From assembly GCA_016220145.1 (NCBI GenBank), contig JACRID010000005.1, forward strand, positions 1-32,926: a stretch of DNA of 32,926 nucleotides, in the 5' to 3' direction. Source of the stretch: Candidatus Peregrinibacteria bacterium. GTDB taxonomy: Bacteria; Patescibacteriota; Gracilibacteria; UBA1369; UM-FILTER-53-11. Below the pieces are notes generated by a model. That model was not told the origin of the DNA and did no database searches. It saw nothing but the letters and a program-made list of their open reading frames with translations. This document shows positions 29,137 through 32,926 of the stretch, in pieces. A program made the position numbers and the translations under genes. The stretch's first letter is position 1, and each line of letters starts with the position of its first letter.

Positions 29137-29193
29137 ATCGCCGATTCAAGCTAAGGCGGGTGCCGGGTGTGTATCATCCGGCTAATCGGCGAT
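29137..29193. repeat. Nested stem-loop repeat Y2
   Basis: Outer stem ATCGCCGATT/AATCGGCGAT, inner hairpin GCCGGGTG-TGTAT-CATCCGGC, core 35/39 identical to Y1. Confidence 0.85.
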
Positions 29194-29197
29194 CTTA

Positions 29198-30217
29198 TTA
29201 CATCGTTCGTCCGACAGCCTTAACAATAGGCTTAATTTCACCCATTAAATTTTTGAATTTATCTTCGTTGAGCGCCTGATCCGCATCGCACAATGCTGTG
29301 TCCGGATTTGTGTGAACTTCCACCATTATACCGTCGGCTCCTGCTGCAATCGCCGCGCGTGACATCGGCGCGATTAAATTGATCTTGCCCGTTCCATGGC
29401 TTGGATCAACGATAATCGGCAAATGAGAAAGTTCCTTCACAATCGGCACCGTGGCAATGCACAGAGTGTTGCGGGTCTCATCTTCAAACGTGCGGATTCC
29501 GCGTTCGCACAAAATCACGTCCTGATTTCCCTGCGCCAAAATGTATTCCGCCGCCAGTAAAAATTCTTTAATTGTAGCGGAAAGCCCGCGCTTCAACATC
29601 ACCGGCTTTTTGGTTTTGCCAACTTCTTTGAGCAAATCGAAGTTTTGCATATTTCGTGCGCCAATTTGCAATATATCTATGTGTCTTGCCACAAATTCGA
29701 CATCGCGTACATCCATAACTTCGGAAATGCTAACCAAACCGTGTTTTTTGGCGGCGATTTCAAGCATTTGAATTCCTTTTCTGCCAAGCCCCTGGAATGA
29801 GTATGGCGTTGTTCTGGGCTTGAAAGCTCCTCCGCGCAAAATTGTCGAACCGGCTTTTTTCACCGCTTTTGCGGCTTCTTCTATTTGTGCGTCGCTTTCC
29901 ACCGAACACGGGCCGGCCATTACAACGACCGTTTTACCGCCGATTTTGACGCCGTTGCCGCATTTAACAACAGTGCTTTCGTACTTTGTTTCGCGGCTTG
30001 CGAGCTTGTATGGGCGTAAAACCGGCATTACGTTCGAAACGCCCGGCAAACTTGCAATGTGGCGTTCGTCCAGCACGCGTTCATCGCCAATCACGGCGAT
30101 TACCGTGCGTTCGGTTCCAATGAGCGGGATCGGTTTTAGGCCTTCATACCTCTTAATTTCTTCCAGCACGCGCTCGATTTGATCTTTCGGCGCCTGCCTT
30201 TGCATTACTATAATCAT
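29198..30217 (-). CDS. aroF: 3-deoxy-7-phosphoheptulonate synthase (Thermotoga-like, N-terminal regulatory domain)
   Basis: 'MIIVMQRQAPKDQIERVLEEIK' regulatory-domain start (ORF opens at 30271); 'VVMAGPCSVESDAQI', 'LRGGAFKPRTTPYSFQGLG', 'IVDPSHGTGKINLI'. Confidence 0.93.
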   Translation of the reverse strand: MIIVMQRQAPKDQIERVLEEIKRYEGLKPIPLIGTERTVIAVIGDERVLDERHIASLPGVSNVMPVLRPYKLASRETKYESTVVKCGNGVKIGGKTVVVMAGPCSVESDAQIEEAAKAVKKAGSTILRGGAFKPRTTPYSFQGLGRKGIQMLEIAAKKHGLVSISEVMDVRDVEFVARHIDILQIGARNMQNFDLLKEVGKTKKPVMLKRGLSATIKEFLLAAEYILAQGNQDVILCERGIRTFEDETRNTLCIATVPIVKELSHLPIIVDPSHGTGKINLIAPMSRAAIAAGADGIMVEVHTNPDTALCDADQALNEDKFKNLMGEIKPIVKAVGRTM

Positions 30218-30410
30218 GGGATTTTGTTGGCTATGGGATAAGGAGATTTTGACTTCGGGCTTAGCGTGCAAAGCGGCGATAAAGCCACTTGCTGTAAACT
30301 TTTATTGCAGTACCGCGCGTTTTCTCCATAAATGAGTTTAACATATTGAAGTGGGGTTAAATGGTAAGTATAAGTATTAAAAATTATTAAAGAAATTTTC
30401 GAGTTGTTCT

Positions 30411-30515
30411 AGCGCGAGCTTGGGTCTTGTGGGTCCCAAGCGAGCGCTGCCAAAGGAAGGGGGGCGAGTCCCCGCTTAGCGGGGCGAGCTCGTGGGGGAA
30501 ACCTTGGTTTCCCCC
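30411..30515. repeat. Cluster of three strong hairpins
   Basis: 30411-30448 AGCGC-GA-GCTTGGG...CCCAAGC-GA-GCGCT; 30470-30484 CCCCGC-TTA-GCGGGG; 30494-30515 GGGGGAAAC-CTTG-GTTTCCCCC. Confidence 0.75.
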
Positions 30516-30520
30516 AGTTA

Positions 30521-30550
30521 AAACAAAAAAAATCCCTCGCGTTTGAGGGA
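30521..30550 (-). terminator. Rho-independent terminator downstream of the prephenate dehydrogenase gene
   Basis: Minus strand TCCCTC-AAACGC-GAGGGA followed by TTTTTTTTGTTT. Confidence 0.8.
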
Positions 30551-30663
30551 GATATTTGTAGGAAAACCTTTATGCTACAAAACCGCCCTCATGAAGGGAA
30601 AAAATAAAAATAAAAGTTGTTCCAGACTCCTGTAGCCATATTTGCAGAATTCATTTTACGTAT

Positions 30664-31494
30664 TTACTTTATATAAGTCAAGAGTCGGTTTGTTTCCTCC
30701 ATCGCGTCATCCTTAAATCTTCCAAGGAATTTTGATGTTTCACCAAACATCTTTTTGAATTTATTCAGGTCTTTTTTAGCTATTACGGAAGCCAAATCCT
30801 CGGTCTCCTTAAAGAGCATTTTAATGATTTTTTTCGTCTGCGGATTCAGCATTTGCAGTGAACCGTAAAGCGTCGGATCCTGCGAGAAAATCCTACCGAT
30901 CATGTCCATTTCAAGTTTGTAAATCGGACTGGCGACGGCAAGCGTTTTTTTAATCGGCATGCCAATTTTTCGCATCGTATGGCCCAAAACTATTGTGTGG
31001 AAGTGCAGCAAAACTTGAATTACGCTCATCAGCTCATCGTGTTCCTTCGGCGTCATTCTTGTGATTTTCGCGCCATCATCTTTGAAAAGTTTCTCGATCC
31101 ACAAGGCGGTTTCCTTCTGCGCGCGACCAACACACATCACGATGGTCTGATTCTTTAATCCAAGCGGACTTGGCCGAAACATCGGATGCAGCCCTATCAC
31201 GGACGCTTTGCTCTTCATCATCACGTTAATCGGCCTGACTTTGATCGAAGTACAATCTAAAAGCAGCTGTTTCTCATTTGTGTAAGGCAAAACTTCTTTA
31301 ATGACTTTCTCCGTTAGATGAATCGGAACCGCAAAGAAAATGACGTCGGATTTCTGTGCGAGCTTGCGTTTCGAGAGCTTTGTACCAATGTCATTTACCA
31401 AAACATCAAAGCCTTTTCTATTAAAAAAATCCGCGAAAAAACTGCCCATAATCCCATTTCCGCCAATGATGCCGACTGAGGGGGAAGAATTCAT
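30664..31494 (-). CDS. tyrA: Prephenate dehydrogenase
   Basis: 'VGIIGGNGIMGSFFADFFNRKGFDVLVND', 'VIFFAVPIHLTEKVI', 'DCTSIKVRP', 'IGLHPMFRPS'. Confidence 0.85.
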   Translation of the reverse strand: MNSSPSVGIIGGNGIMGSFFADFFNRKGFDVLVNDIGTKLSKRKLAQKSDVIFFAVPIHLTEKVIKEVLPYTNEKQLLLDCTSIKVRPINVMMKSKASVIGLHPMFRPSPLGLKNQTIVMCVGRAQKETALWIEKLFKDDGAKITRMTPKEHDELMSVIQVLLHFHTIVLGHTMRKIGMPIKKTLAVASPIYKLEMDMIGRIFSQDPTLYGSLQMLNPQTKKIIKMLFKETEDLASVIAKKDLNKFKKMFGETSKFLGRFKDDAMEETNRLLTYIK

Positions 31495-31594
31495 AAAATA
31501 GGAAAAACGTGAACAATCCTTTCTGAATTATAGCTATGGTATTCTATTAACACTACCGATTATTCGCTCCCTCTGCCCTTGCACCCTCCTTTCC

Positions 31595-32371
31595 ATGTTT
31601 ATCGACACACACGCCCACATTCACGTAAAAGATTTTGACGCCGATCGCGCCGAGGTTATAAAAAGGGCGTTGGCGGCGAATGTTTCGTTAATAAATGTTG
31701 GGTTTGATACTTTAGGAAATGAAAACGCCGCAAAGTTGGCCGACGAAAACAAAACGATTTTTTGGGCCGGCGGTTATCATCCTCATCACGCCGATCTTGC
31801 AACAGATGAAAACTTGAAGAAGCTGGAAGAATTGGCGCGCGGCCCATACGGCAAAAAACTTGTTGCGCTGGGCGAAATGGGAATGGATTATTACCGCAAT
31901 CTTCAGCCGAAACAAACGCAGGAGGTTGCGCTGCGAGCCCAATTAAAATTGGCCAAGAAACTTGATTTGCCCGTGATAATTCACTGCCGTGATGCGGTTG
32001 CCGATACGTTAAAAATTCTTGCGGATGAAAAAATGACGCAGGTTGTTTTTCACTGTTTCACCGGCACTTTGGAAGAAGCGGTTGCGTGCTGGAATAGGGG
32101 ATACATGACTTCTTTCACTGCAATTTGCACCTATGAAAAAGCCGGTAATATTCGCGAAGTCATAAAAAATGCGCCGGTCGATAAAATAATGCTGGATAGC
32201 GATTGTCCTTATTTGGCGCCGCAGAAATATCGCGGAAAAAGAAACGAACCCGCGTACGTTTTTGAAACTTTTAATAAAATTGCGGAAGTAAAAAATATTC
32301 AGCCCAAGGAACTTGAGAAAATTCTGTTCGAAAATACCGTGAAATTCTTCAAGCTGCCAATTACTCATTAA
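31595..32371 (+). CDS. tatD: TatD family hydrolase
   Basis: 'MFIDTHAHIHVKDFDADRAEVIKRA', 'ALGEMGMDYYRN', 'PVIIHCRDA', 'VFHCFTG', 'IMLDSDCPYLAPQKYRGKRNEPAYV'. Confidence 0.93.
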   Translation: MFIDTHAHIHVKDFDADRAEVIKRALAANVSLINVGFDTLGNENAAKLADENKTIFWAGGYHPHHADLATDENLKKLEELARGPYGKKLVALGEMGMDYYRNLQPKQTQEVALRAQLKLAKKLDLPVIIHCRDAVADTLKILADEKMTQVVFHCFTGTLEEAVACWNRGYMTSFTAICTYEKAGNIREVIKNAPVDKIMLDSDCPYLAPQKYRGKRNEPAYVFETFNKIAEVKNIQPKELEKILFENTVKFFKLPITH

Positions 32372-32374
32372 TAT

Positions 32375-32752
32375 ATGGAACTCGATCGATTCGAAAAATT
32401 GGTTGATGAAGCATTGCGTGAGTTTCCAAAAAAACTGCGCGATGCAATCGGCAATGTGGCCATTGTTATTGAAGCTTTTCCGCGTTCAAAGAAAGTTGGC
32501 GAAATCGAAATAACACACGGCACGATTTTGCTGGGCCTTTATGAAGGTGTGCCTCAAAGTACGTGGGGCCGCAATCAAGGCGGAATTCCTCCGGACAAAA
32601 TTACAGTTTTTCAAGGCAGCATAGAGAGCATTGCAAAGTCGGAAAGCGATTTGAAAAAACTTGCGAGGGATGTGGTTTGGCATGAACTCGGGCATCATTT
32701 TGGTTTTGGAGAAGATGATTTGCGCAAAATCGAAGAGCGCAGGCGAAAATAA
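32375..32752 (+). CDS. Small zinc metallopeptidase family protein (HExxHxxGxxE)
   Basis: 'FEKLVDEALREFPKKLRDAIGNVAIVIEAFP', 'LLGLYEGVPQ', 'VVWHELGHHFGFGEDDL'. Confidence 0.88.
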   Translation: MELDRFEKLVDEALREFPKKLRDAIGNVAIVIEAFPRSKKVGEIEITHGTILLGLYEGVPQSTWGRNQGGIPPDKITVFQGSIESIAKSESDLKKLARDVVWHELGHHFGFGEDDLRKIEERRRK

Positions 32753-32926
32753 TTTAACTGACGTACATGGATTGTTTTGGTATTATTAAACTCATCTTCA
32801 CCACTTAGCCCCTGAAGCCGGGATTGGATTGGCTTTTTGAATGGGAAAAATGGGGATTGCGTAAAAAATGTAGTGCCAAAAAAATTGACGTGTGATGATG
32901 ATGGGATATTCTGCTTTTCGAAGCAG

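Overview
Gene-dense bacterial chromosomal window, probably from a small-genome lineage such as the CPR/Patescibacteria (inference only). Recognisable genes: pgi, ruvA, HD hydrolase, tgt, aroC, rpmE, gyrA, a lone VirB4-type ATPase, S41/SLH protease, FecR-like protein, gyrB, rpsU-like, prmC, prfA, nadB, an aroA-aroK fusion, aroB, DAHP synthase, prephenate dehydrogenase, tatD and a small HExxH metallopeptidase. No CRISPR array, rRNA, convincing tRNA, transposase or prophage was seen. The most unusual signal is a set of short palindromic dispersed repeats. (i) A GTCAT...ATGAC family occurs in intergenic DNA and also in frame inside prmC, nadB and aroA. One 47-bp unit is identical but inverted in nadB and aroA, so the same DNA encodes two unrelated peptides. 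(ii) A ~50-nt hairpin-containing leader is shared immediately upstream of the tgt and prfA start codons. (iii) A nested stem-loop element has two copies with a conserved core but different, self-complementary outer stems. Also notable: a periplasmic binding protein that appears to lack most of one lobe, low-complexity extensions on GyrA and L31, and a sigma-region-4/HARE-HTH-like protein. All family calls come from reading translated motifs; no database search was run.
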